Source: Juglans regia (lineage: Eukaryota; Streptophyta; Magnoliopsida; Fagales; Juglandaceae). From it: a stretch of DNA of 64,000 nucleotides. The position numbers and the translations under genes were made by a program. Below the pieces are notes generated by a model. It was given only the letters and a program-made list of their open reading frames with translations. It was not told the origin of the DNA and did no database searches. The stretch spans positions 14,814,686-14,878,685 of the forward strand of contig NC_049909.1 of NCBI RefSeq assembly GCF_001411555.2, read 5' to 3'. Below are positions 25,153 through 36,251 of this stretch, one piece after another; position 1 is the first letter of the stretch; each line of letters opens with the position of its first letter.

Positions 25153-26305
25153 CAAATTTAAGTAGTTCAGAATACTTAGGGACCAAAAGGAAATATAGCA
25201 ATAAAGACTAATTGAGTGAAGGTGAAACCAAGCCACCCATCCATTCATGTTGAGTACACAAAAGAATGAATGAAAAAGGAGGGATATCGGATATAGAATG
25301 GTGGGAAGATGCTACATACAGCAGTCCATGGTTTGTACTTCTCCAAGAACCATGGTATGATGGGCAAGAGAATCTTCTGTGAAGCAATCTGTTCCATACA
25401 TATGGGCCAGATCCTTTCAACTGCATAGTTCAACCACCGCACCGTTTCAGAATCAGAAAGCACCTGAAAGGGGCAAAAAGTATTCTAGTTACTCAGGAAC
25501 ATGTGCAGATAACATCTCCCCCCCGAGTTAAAACACCAACATAAGAAATACAAAGGACATATTGTATAGCCCATTGCTGAAATTTAAATTTTGAAACTTC
25601 CATTATAGACGTTTAATGGAGGTGGTTCTTATTTTTTGTTTCCAATTAATTTTATACCAGGATTTTTATTGTACTATATTCCTGATTTTAATTTCAGGAA
25701 ACCAGAACAACATAATTCTTAAGGCTACGAAGTTTCGTTCTCTATTATTACACCTACAATCACCCCAGTTTAAGAGTAAATGAAACGCCAAATAAGGCAG
25801 ACAATCACGATCAGAAATGTAAAATTACCCTTCTCTGATCAGCTTGTTTTCTTTCTTCGAACTGTAATTTCCTCCGCATTCTTGTAATATACTGCTCCTG
25901 AACCTTTCAAAAAATAGGCAGAAAGGATCTTTTTTATTTGCATGTTTGGTAATCAACTGCAAACTCCTTCGAACCGCTATAAAATATACAGCAATCCAAA
26001 AACCGTAATAGCAATTTATAGGTTACTCTCAGTCTCCGCATAACAAAAATACAAACTACAGCAATGAAACTTCTTTCCTTGTTCCAACTTCTTTCTTTAC
26101 TTTGCGTTATGCAATAAAAAAGATAAAAAAAAAAATGAGAAAAAAAAGTAAGCGAATGATGCACAAAACTGATAGATAGTGCAATTACCAAATAGAGATA
26201 TATCAGAGACACAAAATAGGGGATCGGATGGCACCAATTGAACCAAGAAAGCAACCAAAGGAATAGCAGCACCGACCCTACATGAAGCATTATGAACATC
26301 TCCAT
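19170..26305 (-). CDS. NTMC2T6.2: SMP and C2 domain protein of the NTMC2T6 family
   Basis: Plant tricalbin-like protein of ER membrane contact sites. Twelve exons read in phase: 26305-26189, 25903-25829, 25463-25320, 24706-24611, 24536-24405, 23353-23201, 22890-22849, 22656-22608, 21230-21138, 21015-20832, 20517-20394, 20294-19170 (2334 nt, 777 aa). An N-terminal hydrophobic anchor (about residues 5-35) is followed by a basic stretch (MRRKLQFEERKQADQRR) and an SMP lipid-transfer domain (about 65-255; VRWLNYAVERIWPICMEQIA, PPYFQMTVKPIFTHGLDV). One C2 domain (about 275-395) contains GLADPYVKGQLG, TLAPKWHEEF and EVRDKDYFVDD, so most acidic calcium ligands are present. The long C-terminal tail (about 375 aa) is Ser-rich and acidic. 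I chose MEMFIMLHVG as the start because it fits family N-termini; an in-frame ATG at 26344 is possible. A SINE lies against the donor of exon 10. Confidence 0.92.
20724..20826 (+). mobile_element. Short tRNA-derived SINE with 10-bp TSD at a splice donor
   Basis: 103 bp ending in a poly-A tail. It has pol III promoter-like boxes: box A TGGCCTGGTTGG and box B GAGTTCGAAAC, about 40 bp apart. It is flanked by perfect direct repeats CATACCCAAG (20714-20723 and 20827-20836). It lies antisense to the C2 gene. The duplicated decamer, read on the minus strand as CTTGGGTATG, is the exon 10 donor (CTTGG|GTATG), so that splice site now exists twice. Confidence 0.82.
21526..21686. repeat. Small inverted-repeat element (MITE-like) in C2 gene intron
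   Basis: The left arm TACCATACTCTCACTCTACT and TTTATCCCACCATG pair with the right arm, whose complement reads TACCACATTTTCATTCCACT and TTTATCCCATTATG. No clear target duplication was found. Confidence 0.5.
21806..22160. mobile_element. MITE of the GTTTGGAT family, larger variant
   Basis: The left end GGGCTAGTTTGGGAACAC and the complement of the right end, GGCTCGTTTGGATACTGA, form an imperfect inverted repeat. The interior is the AT-rich family core in reverse (CAACTTTTTCAAACAAAACA). CATTTCGCTACTATTCACAAAT / CATTTCACTACTATTCACAAAT is a short internal tandem repeat near the right end. It lies in the intron between exons 8 and 9 of the C2 gene. Confidence 0.6.
22976..23148. mobile_element. 173-bp Mutator-like MITE with ATTAAAAATG target duplication
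   Basis: The left end AGAAATGATAGTTGCAGTCG and the complement of the right end, GAGTAATGCTACATACAGTT, form a long imperfect inverted repeat. ATTAAAAATG flanks both sides (22966-22975 and 23149-23158); a 9-10 bp duplication is the mark of Mutator-type transposition. The interior GTGTGCAAGCGTCGGGCAAT relates it to the triple repeat at 28830-29283. Confidence 0.75.
23977..24070. repeat. C17-A16 homopolymer junction plus (AT)n microsatellite
   Basis: Seventeen C (23977-23993) run straight into sixteen A (23994-24009), then after 37 bases an AT dinucleotide array (24047-24070). A shorter C/A junction lies at 23747-23767. Both are in the C2 gene intron. They are mutable sites where read length may be unreliable. 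Confidence 0.85.
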
Positions 26306-27112
26306 TATATGATATATCCGTCTGCTCTCCTCCTTCAATCCCAATTGGAACTGCTTCTTCTTCTTCTCCTCTTCCTGTTTTTGATCTATTCACAAACACT
26401 TTCAGTCCAATTCAAATCTACACACAGCCTCTCCAAGACACTTTCCACGACCAACAGACCATAGATCTCCAAAAACCCAAATCATTGATAAATCGAAATC
26501 GAAAAATCAAACGGCATCACTGTTTAAGTTAGTGGTCCAGAATCCAAATACCAAAGAAACGATCAAAAACCAAGAAAAGGTATTGGCATTGATACAATCA
26601 ATTATAGTAACTAAATTGAACGCGGCTTATGTTGTATGTATATATTTATATACAAGTTAAGGAAATCAGAGAAGAGATCAAAAGAACTCGATGCATGAAA
26701 TGGAGCAAGAACTCCTTAGATCTGCTACGGGAGCCAAGAGTCTGACTTTTTTTTCGGTTTAAGAAACGCAGCCGTTGGAGGGAAGCAACCGCCAACCAGG
26801 GGAAGAGACTAGAGAGAGAGAGAGGGAATAGATGTCTGAAGCGTGCAACGTCGCTGTTTTGAAGTTCGCACGTTTGACTGCTATTTGTTTGCCACGTGTC
26901 TGTTGAATGTCCAACTCGACGGCTGCTCGGGTTCTGCTTCTGTAGACGTCGACTGTCTGCAGAGAAAAATGACAGTTACATAACTTTGAACGGTTCAAAT
27001 AAAACTGGAATAAAATAACCACATTTCTTTAACAACCATAACAATACCTACTAAATAACAAAATAAAAATAAATAGTAGCATAAACAGACATTTTGTATT
27101 TATTTAATTTAT

Positions 27113-27285
27113 GAGTAATGTTAAGTATAAGACCTAAATAGATAAATTTTTTTATAAAAAAGTGGATTTTATTAATAAATAATACTTTTTTTTACACTTT
27201 TTTTTAAGTCGAATACATTTTTTTATAAAGATTTGTATAAAATTTTTCTATTTAAAATTTGTACAAATCATTTCTTCTGATTTAT
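27113..27285. repeat. Mutator-like MITE
   Basis: The left end GAGTAATGTTAAGTATAAG and the complement of the right end, AGAAGAAATGATTTGTACAAA, form an imperfect inverted repeat. The core GTGGATTTTATTAATAAATA is shared with the element at 59325-59492. ATTTAT lies on both sides, so the duplication is only partly preserved. Confidence 0.5.
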
Positions 27286-28829
27286 AAATAATATTATCTA
27301 TGTCTCTTTTATTATGCATATTTAATAATTACAAATTATTTATTATATTTTTTGTATAAATTAATTATTTAATGTCACATAAAAAAAAAATTGAATTTTT
27401 TTATTTGATTAAAAATATATGTAATTATTTACTTAAGAAATATATCAAGTTATTTTTATTTACCAAAGGTACTTCTAAAATGGTGATGAGAACGTTCATT
27501 TATACTTCTACACGAAATTTATAAAATAGAAAAATCTTTTTACAAGCGAGTTTGCGCATCAAATCGAGTAATCGATGTTGAAATATAATATATCCGTTTA
27601 ACGAAATGGTACGAATTGAAAATAGAAATAATTTTCATGAGATATAAGACCTTCTTATTCTCTTAAAAAAAAAATTTCTTTTATTTTTTTTTTCTAATAA
27701 AAAAGGCTATATAAATGTCGATATGCAATTTGGTTATACAAAATCTATATGTGAGTAATCTAAGTAGTAAGAACGAACTTGAATGCATGAATCCTATGTC
27801 ATAAATTCGATTATTCTTATAAACAAACTATGATTTAAACGGAAGGATTGTTGTGTTCGTCTCTATAAAATTTAGTTTTCATGCGTAAGTGTTAAGAATT
27901 CTGTCGTAGAGTCATTCCTGTCATTAAAAAAGAATTACAAAACAAAAAGAGCTGATGATAAGAGCCTTAAAATATCCTACACTTGGACCTTTACACCTTT
28001 TCCGTTTCGGCTCCGAATCAAATCAATCGAAATAGAATCATTGTCCGAAGTGAAGTTTTGCTGCCGGGGGTCCCAGAGTTTTGAATACGTTAAGGCACTA
28101 TAAACAAATATTTTAATACCGACATCCTTTTAGTTATAATTTATATATAGATAAATTAATTATATATATAATTATATTTTAAAATAATATTAATATAAAT
28201 TTTAAAAAGTTAAAATATATTTATAAAATTTAATAATATTTTTATATTATTAATTTAACTATTAAAAAAAATAATCACTCATTTTCATCACAAAAATAAT
28301 AGTAAAAATTTGATTTTTAGTTCTATAAAAAATAGGAGATTAAAAAAAATTAAAAAAATAATCTTCAAATATGAAAATAAAAATTATGAACATATATTAA
28401 AAATATAAAATTTCAACCGTTACACTAAAAACTGATAGATATGTCAAAAATTAATCGGTATTAATCGAAATAATATGACACGGTATTCAAAACCTTGTTC
28501 GAAAGGCAATAATTTTATAATTTTCTAAATATATTATTGCGTACTAAATTATTTTCAATATAAATTTTATATCAAAATTAGAATCAACTATAGGTGATCG
28601 ACCAACCACCACCGTCGGATACCACCAAAAAATCTAATATTAACAAATCTAATATTCAACTTTACTATCAAAGAGTCCTTATTTTTAAAATTTACATTCA
28701 ACTTTAGATTTTAATATATTTTTATATGACGCATGATATGTCACGTGGCATATCATGTCAATATAGTTAACATCTAATTTCTAACAAATCCACCAGCTAA
28801 ATTAATATGATAAATAATATTTGTAGTTA

Positions 28830-29283
28830 TAGAGTGCGCAAGCGTTGCGCATTCTTTTGAAAAAAATAAGTAAATATAAAATTTATATAAAAAAATTAAT
28901 TTTTTAATAATAAATCTCACTTTTTTTAAAATGAATACGCGGTACTTATACAACCTATACTTGCAATTGAAAGAACAATATAGAGCGCAAGCGTCGCGCA
29001 TTCTTTCGAAAAAAATGAATAAATATAAAATTTATGTAAAAAAATTAATTTTTTAATAATAGATCTCACTTTTTTTTTTAAATAAATACACGGTACTTAT
29101 TAAACCTATACTTTCTATTGAAAGAACAATATAGAGTGCACAAGCATCACACATTCCTTCAAAAAAAATAAGTAAATATAAACTTTATGTAAAAAAATTA
29201 ATTTTTTAATAATAGATTCTACTTTTTTTTAAAATGAATAGGCGGTACTTATACAATCTATACTTGCTATTGAAAGAACAAGA
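28830..29283. repeat. Three tandem MITE-derived units of about 150 bp
   Basis: Units start at about 28830, 28980 and 29131. Each starts TAGAGTGCGCAAGCG or a variant. Each continues CATTCTTTTGAAAAAAATAA, AAAAAAATTAATTTTTTAAT and CGGTACTTATACAACCTATA, and closes with TTGAAAGAACAATATAGAG. The unit matches the inside of the single MITE at 22976-23148. The three units differ by point changes, so the array is not recent. Confidence 0.85.
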
Positions 29284-29873
29284 GTGTGAAAAGATCAACT
29301 AATGCACAAAATAATAATTTGACTTTAAAACAAACCGCATAGACTAATTTGTATTTAATCTTATTTAATATATAAAAAGCTCATTCTAGAATGTCATACC
29401 TATCATAGAAAAATTTATATATACTCTCAATTATTAATACTATATATGCATTTTATTTATCCCCATTCCTCGGTCAAACAATTCGCCATTCAAAGACTTT
29501 ATTTCCCTTCAATCTACTCAGTCAGACAATTCAAGATAACTACATACCCACTTGTTCATCGATAAGAATTACAAAGGTTTGTGCTCCTTTACCATTCGGA
29601 CAATCGTAGGGCGACCGAGGAATTGTACCAAGAGTGTAGATTTTTTTTAAAGCATTTTTTATGTATTATATATATATATATATATATATAGGTACAAAAG
29701 AATTGTTCGATCTATTAAGAAATCCTACGTAAAAAAATTTATAAATTATGATGATTTTATTTGATATGTTATATATACTTTAAATATAAAAATATATTTT
29801 ATAATTTAACAAATTATATGATTAAAAAAATAATTTTATTTGAAAACTTTTACACTACACACCATCCATCCAC

Positions 29874-31801
29874 TAGGGGTGGGCAATGGAGTCCGTACCC
29901 TACTATCCCGCCCCCACCCTGCATGGAAAAAAATTTCAATGGGGGCAGGTTGGCCCAAGCAGAGCCCCGTCCCGCCTGCCCTCCACAGGGCAATACAAGA
30001 ATATCACATTGCTTAAATAATACTCTTATATTGCATTTGCTTCATATATAAATGCACATTATGCTACTTTCTAACTTGCACAAAATATGTACTAATAAAT
30101 TTAAAAATTATGTTATTAATTTTTAAATTAGAGTAATACTATTCATCATCTATTTTTTTATCATTATTTCATCATTTCATAATGTGTCATTAAATGATTG
30201 AAGATTATTTATTATATTTTATTTATAGAACTATAATTTAATATCACGTCATGGAATGATGAGGTGATGATGAATATATTTTTTCTTTAAATTATAGTCA
30301 TATTTAAAAATTCATATTTATATTTTGAGTCTAAAAATATATTTTTGATCATTTTTAAATTTAGAAATAATTTGTAATCCATGGATACTATTAGAGTGGG
30401 CAAGGGGTAAGACGAATGAGGGATCTGTCCTCGCCATCGGGGCAGGATGCGAGAGTGAAAACTTAACTTTCTATCCATGCAAGGACGGGAAGCAATAAAT
30501 AATTAATAATATTATTTATGTGACATAATTTGATTTATAATATATATTTTAAAATTTAAATGTTATGAGACAAAATTTTCTATATTTGACAGCGTAGCGT
30601 GTAAACGCGTTTGTCACTACTTTCAAAAACCATTATTAGCGCCGAAGCGCGGTAGGAATGAAAGAGAGAGGAATATCTATCCTTGACGTTGCATGTATGT
30701 ACTAATGACGGCGGGTTAACGAGTGGGTCCTATGAAAAGAATGGACACGTCAAAAAGTATTTGTTGTGGTTGTTGGTGAGCACATGGGCCGTAAAGACCT
30801 AAGAAGCCCAAGGTCCAACTGTGCAATAAGCGGCCCAAACAATGATCCCATCCCACCTGGAGAGCAAGATAGAGTGAGGTGAAACCGTGAAATGGAACCC
30901 AATCCATCAATCAATACAAGAAAAATTAAAGCATCAACAACAATAATAAATGTAAGATTAATGATTCGACAGAACATGGATTGTTTTTAACTATTGTTGT
31001 TATTATTATTTATAATTATTATTGTCATCGTTTTCGTTATTATTTATGATAATAAAATGTTAGAAAATCTAACAAAAATTTTAATTTTAATAATTAATTT
31101 CTTCTTTTTCTACAAAAATTATCAAAATTTCTCACTGATCGGCTTTTCATAAGAAAAAATATTTTCATCAGTCATTATTTACTATTTCACACCCTACAAC
31201 CCAAGAAAAACACTCACACACTATAAAAAAGACTCCTACACCCTATGAAAAAAAAATTATAGGTGTGGGGTGTGAAAGTGAATAATAGTTGATGAATAAA
31301 ATTCTATGGGCGATATTCGCATGGTGCGGGGTGGAGTGAACCCTTCCCCACACCCCGCCCCGCACCATGCAAGGTAAGGGTTTTTAACCCCATCCCACAC
31401 CCATATGCTGGGGGGTGGGATCGAATCTGCCCCCCGCCCAAGCCACACGACTCATTGGATCTAAAAACTATTTTTTGGACTCAAATTACAATATAATTAA
31501 AATTTATAAATACAAAAAAAAAAAAAATTAAACTCATTAGAGTTGTATTTTGTAATTAAGTCTCACATTACTTAAGTATGACTATTGTATTGCATTGACC
31601 TCATATATAAATGTTGGTTTAGGAGGCTAAGACAATCTACTAAATATTGTATATAAAAGTTGGTCTACTTTAAGTTTTCAATAAACTGTATATATCTATA
31701 TATAATATATTTATTTAATAAATTTTTATATAAATATTTAAAATTTAATTTTTTATATATAGAGAGGCGGGGTGGGGCGGGGCCCTCGCTGCCCACTCCT
31801 A
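29874..31801. mobile_element. Possible hAT-type element with GC-rich ends
   Basis: The left end TAGGGGTGGGCAATGG and the complement of the right end, TAGGAGTGGGCAGCGA, match in 11 of the first 12 bases. Further G/C-rich blocks of the same style lie at 30392-30445 and 31300-31445, standing out from the AT-rich surroundings. No transposase ORF and no matching 8-bp target duplication was found. These may be the ends of several nested small elements and not of one. Confidence 0.35.
30135..30275. repeat. Small inverted-repeat MITE-like element
   Basis: ATTCATCATCTATTTTTTTA on the left and the complement of the right end, ATTCATCATCACCTCATCAT, form imperfect inverted repeats around an AT-rich core. 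Confidence 0.4.
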
Positions 31802-31823
31802 TAAAATTCATTTTCTCAAAAAA

Positions 31824-32174
31824 TGTAACACACCTCAAGTTGCTTACAGAGAAATATATAGAAATTGATCACTTCGAGGGGAGCACCTTTATTGAAGAAA
31901 TGAAGAAGATGATAAGAGAAGAGAAAATAAAATTTGCATTAACTTTATACCCCAAACCTAAGGCCATTGGCTCGTACATAAGGAAGATGACCCCTACATG
32001 GGCCTAAGCTAACACAACTAAAACCATAAAAGAAAATAAAATTAAGGCCCAAGACCCACTAGCTATCTTGAAGTCCAAATACATGCTGAATTTGAAATTG
32101 TAAAAGAAATTAAACTGGCCCAAGGCCCATAGCCCATGTCCTTCATTCGGGAACTGTGACAAACCATCATCCAT
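31824..32174 (-). repeat. 3' LTR of the gene-carrying retrotransposon
   Basis: On the plus strand it starts TGTAACACACCTCAAGTTGC and ends near CCATCATCCATA. It aligns along its length with the right LTR, e.g. GAAGAAGATGATAAGAGAAG, CCTACATGGGCCT, AACACAACTAAAA and CATGCTGAATTTGAAATT. The inner terminal dinucleotide has decayed (CA to TA). Confidence 0.8.
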
Positions 32175-32209
32175 AGAAACACCTTGTTCACGACTCCACA
32201 TGGTGCGGT

Positions 32210-32488
32210 TTAGTTGCCACGCTTCCTTTGTAACTGGAAATTATTAACTTCCAGCTCATCATCAGTGATCCAATCAACGTTTCCATCTTCTACATCGTGT
32301 CCTGCAAGGCCCATGCAAATAATCTTGAAATAAACAACATATGGGGAGGAAATTTGGTCAAAAACCTCTTTTTCAGACTCATCATTGCCATCTTCCACAA
32401 ACCTGGCAGTCGTATCTGCTTCTTGAAGCCTTCCAACATCATTTGCTAAAAGATTCTCAACTTCCTTAAGAATTATCTCAACTACAGC
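32210..32488 (-). pseudogene. Open reading piece of unknown origin next to 3' LTR
   Basis: Continues in frame from the DXS piece for about 92 residues to a stop (AVVEIILKEVENLLANDVGR ... DDELEVNNFQLQRKRGN). It is acidic and soluble and does not fit DXS. It is open throughout, unlike its neighbours. It could be another captured host exon set or a remnant of the element. I do not recognise it. Confidence 0.4.
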
Positions 32489-32544
32489 CGCAATTTCCAT
32501 GTCAGAAAACCTGTCTGGAAATTTTTCCTGTAATAGTTGAAGAG
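32489..32544 (-). pseudogene. Captured DXS-type fragment, downstream part cut off by gypsy insertion
   Basis: Reads TLQLLQEKFPDRFSDMEIA, the DXS residues that follow the VHAGMQMEP block at 40098. The gypsy element and its TAGGC duplication sit exactly between the two parts, so both once were one stretch. Confidence 0.82.
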
Positions 32545-32549
32545 TAGGC

Positions 32550-34028
32550 TAACTCACTCAAAAATGAGTAGCACAAAGGCTATCCCAAGTACAGGAGGAT
32601 ATCGCGTAATAATTAGGAATAAATTCCTAAATCGTCTCCTCAGGGAAAGTTATTTAAAATCAAACTCGTTTAAAATGGTGAAAATATTTAGAAAGAGAAA
32701 ATAAAAATGATGGTATGTGCAATAGATGAAAGAGTGCAACAACAATAAAAGGGCACTAGTTATGGACTAGATTCATATTTTTGGATTTTTGAGTGTCGAA
32801 ATGAAATCTAAAAAAAGCTAACAAATTGAAATTAACAATAAAAAAAAATTAACTAAACTAAACAATCTTAATTAATCTAAAAATTAAACAATAAAACAGA
32901 AATTATTTACGTCATAATTAAGTTTTAATCGATCTAATATGCAATGGAACTGAGAGATTAATAAAACTAATCCAAGAATTAAAGTAGATTAGAAAGTAAT
33001 TGACAAAATACGAATTGAAAATTGAAAAGTCTCAAAATCAAGATTCTAGGGTTCATCTTTGTATTCAAATCACAAATTCTCAAAATTAATCCATAGCAAT
33101 TGTAATCACTATTAAATGAAAGCTTAAAAGAGTAAGGAAAATAACGACATTAAGTAAAATAAATCGCAAATAAATTGCCCAAACTTCTAAGCCAAAAATC
33201 TCAAAAATACTCCATAAACTTTAAATTGAAATTAAATAAAAAGTAGGGAATGAAAAAAACAAGCCAAATAAATGGAGATGGAGGTGGTGGGCAATGGAAG
33301 AGGTGGCTGGAACGGTAATTGGACTCTGGAAGGTTCTTCAAATGTGCGGCGCTGCTCTCAAAAATTCCTCAATTTTGTGCTAATGATATGTTTAAATAGG
33401 GTAGGAAATAAACCCTAATGTCTTCATATTCCCGCATACAAAATCGCTTAAATTTTAGGAATTCACTTGGCAGCCATGTACGCACTTTAGGAGTTTGAAT
33501 TTGGAAATCATTATTAGACACAACTTTGTAGCCCTTTAAGATAGTTTTCCAACGCATCAAAAATCATATCAATCCGATATTTGAGCGGAAAGTTATGATT
33601 AAAATACTAAAGTGTATCAATTATGTCTCCTAATGCATTTTAGACTCTGATCCGAATTATTCTCAAACCCCATCATTATACTTATTTGAAGAGTCCTACA
33701 CTTATTGAAAATTCTTAGATTGTTCCAACGTCTTGCCCACTTGAAATTCTTTTGAATTTGAAATTGGAAATAAAATAATAGAAATTAGAAATAAAATAAA
33801 ATAAGAATAATAGAATATCAAAAATATGTTGTGCATGTGAATGAACATTGTCCAATTAAATCACAAGTTATAAAATTAAGCATAAATCATGCTATTAACC
33901 AATTTAAATCACAACTTAAATTTATTCATCTTAACCATTTTTTCATCTAAAACCAATAATAATGTAATGAAATAAATAAAATATATTAGCTCTAAATGTA
34001 TAAAATATGCAATAATTCAGCTCAATCA
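32550..34028 (-). repeat. 3' LTR of the gypsy element
   Basis: 1479 bp, starts TAACTCACTCAAAAATGAG (TG decayed to TA) and ends CTCAATCA on the plus strand. It pairs with 38687-40092, sharing GCTATCCCAAGTRCAGGAGG, GGAATAAATTCCTA and CAAATGTGCGGCGCTGCTCT. Confidence 0.9.
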
Positions 34029-34037
34029 CACCCCCCC

Positions 34038-35125
34038 AACTAGCGTTTTGCTTATCCTTGAGCAAAATAATGAAAATTAATTGAGATGAATATTGCATAA
34101 AGATCGAAATCCAAACAAAAACAATCAAACACAATTCTGAATTCTCACAAAAGTGACACGTTACTACTCAACCCCCAGGGTCTATACCCACCAAAACTAT
34201 ATCAACAATCTTTCACATAGAATTGAGGCAAATGTCTCAAAATTAAAATGTGTGTGTGGAGCTAAACTAGTTGTATGTTTCTCATTACTAGCCATGATTT
34301 ATCATAGGATTTTTCAACCTTAAGATTAATCATTACTGATTCTAACTACCTCAAAGCCCAAGGGACTAGTAGTTTTCACGCCAGCTCTATTTTTAAAGGT
34401 TGAACACTCAACCCTCAAAGGTTTGGGTAACTGTTTCTAGCCATTTACTTAAAAAATCTCACTAAGCTGCCTTTATCTATTTTTTTTTCTATTCTTTTCA
34501 AATCTCTTTTCTTTTTTTTTCCTTTTCCTTTTCTTTTTTTTTCCTTTTTTTTTCTTTTTGAAGCATGGCTCGGTAGTCCTGCAGTTTACTTCTCCTGTAT
34601 TTAATCAATAAACAGTAAATAAAGAACACTACAAGCGTAAGCATGTGCAAAATGTTCTTCAAAATTTGCCCTTCATTCTACAAAAATCTTATCAAGTCTC
34701 ATCTCAATAAGTATAGCATCCCGGTATTTCAAGTTACACATCAACAAAATATGATGCATCAAAAATCATGCTCAATGCTTAAGTTTGAAAATAAATCTTC
34801 ACAAAATGATTCAAATCAACTACTCCACCAAGATGCTCAGATTTCACAAAATACTAGAAATAGAGTGTGTGTCAATCATATGTGTATCAATGCAGATCAC
34901 ATTAATGCAAATTTTTTCCTTTTTTTTTAAAAAATTTTGTGCACACACGCTGCTCCCAACTAGTGAGCGACATGGTCCTCAATGAATCGAATAAAAGAAA
35001 ACAAAGTGCACAAGAATAAGCAAGCAAAACAAAAAAAAATAACATGAAATATAAAATCAAAGCAAAACAACAAAAAAAATAAAAAAACAAAATGCAAGTA
35101 AAGAAAACTGTAAAAGGTGAAAAGA
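34038..35125. other. Gypsy 3' spacer with pyrimidine tract
   Basis: Non-coding stretch between the integrase remnant and the polypurine tract. It contains a long T/C-rich run (34479-34560). No envelope-like ORF is seen. Confidence 0.5.
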
Positions 35126-35476
35126 TCAAAACAAGTCCCTGGAATCTTGCACAAGTAAGATCTCTTCGTGTGGATCAAAGACCTTCATAAACGGCTTTAG
35201 ACGTTGTCTATTGACAGTGAAGCTATTTCCATTCTTCGAATTGACAATGTCTACCGCCTCGTGAGGATGAACCTTATTTACATTGTACGGCCCTTTCCAT
35301 TGAGATTTCGACTTCCTGGAAAAAAAATGCAGTCTTGAATTGTAGATGAACACTTTTTGATCAGGGACAAGATGTTTGTTATGGATCTTCTTGTCATGCA
35401 AGGCCTTCATTCGCTTGTTCGCTAATCGAGAATTATCGTAGGCCTCTTTCTTTATTTCTTCAAGCTCTGAAATCAC
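35126..35476 (-). pseudogene. Gypsy integrase C-terminal remnant
   Basis: 116 codons with ELEEIKKEAYDNSRLANKRM, LVPDQKVFIYNSRLHFFSRK, SKSQWKGPYNVNKVHPHEAV and NRQRLKPFM. This is the C-terminal domain of plant gypsy integrases. The catalytic DDE core is absent upstream. Confidence 0.8.
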
Positions 35477-35525
35477 TTAACAGCATGCACCTCTGACTCG
35501 TCGCAATCACCAGACATCTTGCAAG

Positions 35526-36078
35526 TAGGGGTGTCAATATGTGACACGACCTATTAACCCAACACGAATACGACACGATAAAAGTGGGTTAGGGTTTATC
35601 CTTAACGGGTTTGGGTCAAAACGGTTTGACCCGTTAAGACATTATAGCTTAATGGGTTGATAACGGGTCAACCCGTTATGACCCGTTAAGAAAGTTAAAA
35701 TTACAATTATACCCTTATACCTAAAAAAATAAAATTGTTGGGATTTTAATTTCGATATTTTTATTGTTTAGATTGTAATTTTGGACTTGTAGTTAGTTTT
35801 ATATTTTTTTATAGATATTATGATTTTAATATTTATATAAAATTATGCTAAACTTAACTAGATTAAAGAGGTTAATTTTGGATTTGTTTCAATCCATTTA
35901 CATAAATAGGTCAAAACGGGTTGACACGACACGACCTGTTATGTTATTGGGTCGTGTTAGGGTTTGAGATTTTGACACGATAAGTTTAACGGATCGGGTT
36001 AGGGTTGACCTATATAGTATAATATACATGTATTGACACGACACGAACACGACTTGTTAACACGATTTGACACCCCTA
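35526..36078. mobile_element. 553-bp hAT-type non-autonomous element
   Basis: The termini TAGGGGTGTCAA and TTGACACCCCTA are perfect inverted repeats, flanked by a perfect 8-bp duplication CTTGCAAG (35518-35525 and 36079-36086). The subterminal regions are rich in ACACGAC / ACCCGTTA motifs on both strands (AACGGGTCAACCCGTTATGA), which may bind transposase. There is no ORF. It sits in the deleted region of the gypsy element. Confidence 0.9.
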
Positions 36079-36251
36079 CTTGCAAGTATTGAACACATTC
36101 ATTTCTAATATCATATTCTCGAATGTGAGTTTCAGCACTCCACTTCGACAATTTATCAGTGCATTGGAGGAAGCAAGGAATGGGCGCCCAAGGATGACAG
36201 ACGCCTGGTAAATAGTAATGGTTGGCTGCTGCATATCAAGAACTACAAAAT

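Larger units (their letters stand above)
26306..29873. other. C2 gene promoter, then gene-free AT-rich DNA
   Basis: 26306-27000 should hold the 5' UTR and promoter of the minus-strand C2 gene, including a GA microsatellite near 26807-26824 and a CACGTGTC element near 26893. From 27000 onward the DNA is very AT-rich and has no believable ORF. It contains MITEs (27113-27285) and a triple repeat (28830-29283). I see nothing else that can be named. Confidence 0.5.

Noticed and set aside
28774..29283. Tandem repeats considered as a CRISPR-like array
   Set aside because: The genome is eukaryotic, and the units are contiguous and diverged without unique spacers.
29460..29640. CATTCCTCGGTC / GACCGAGGAATTG inverted repeats
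   Set aside because: The arms are short and the flanks show no duplication. Too weak to call an element.
31660..32007. 115-codon plus-strand open frame
   Set aside because: It runs across AT-rich DNA into the retrotransposon LTR, antisense to the element, and is not protein-like.
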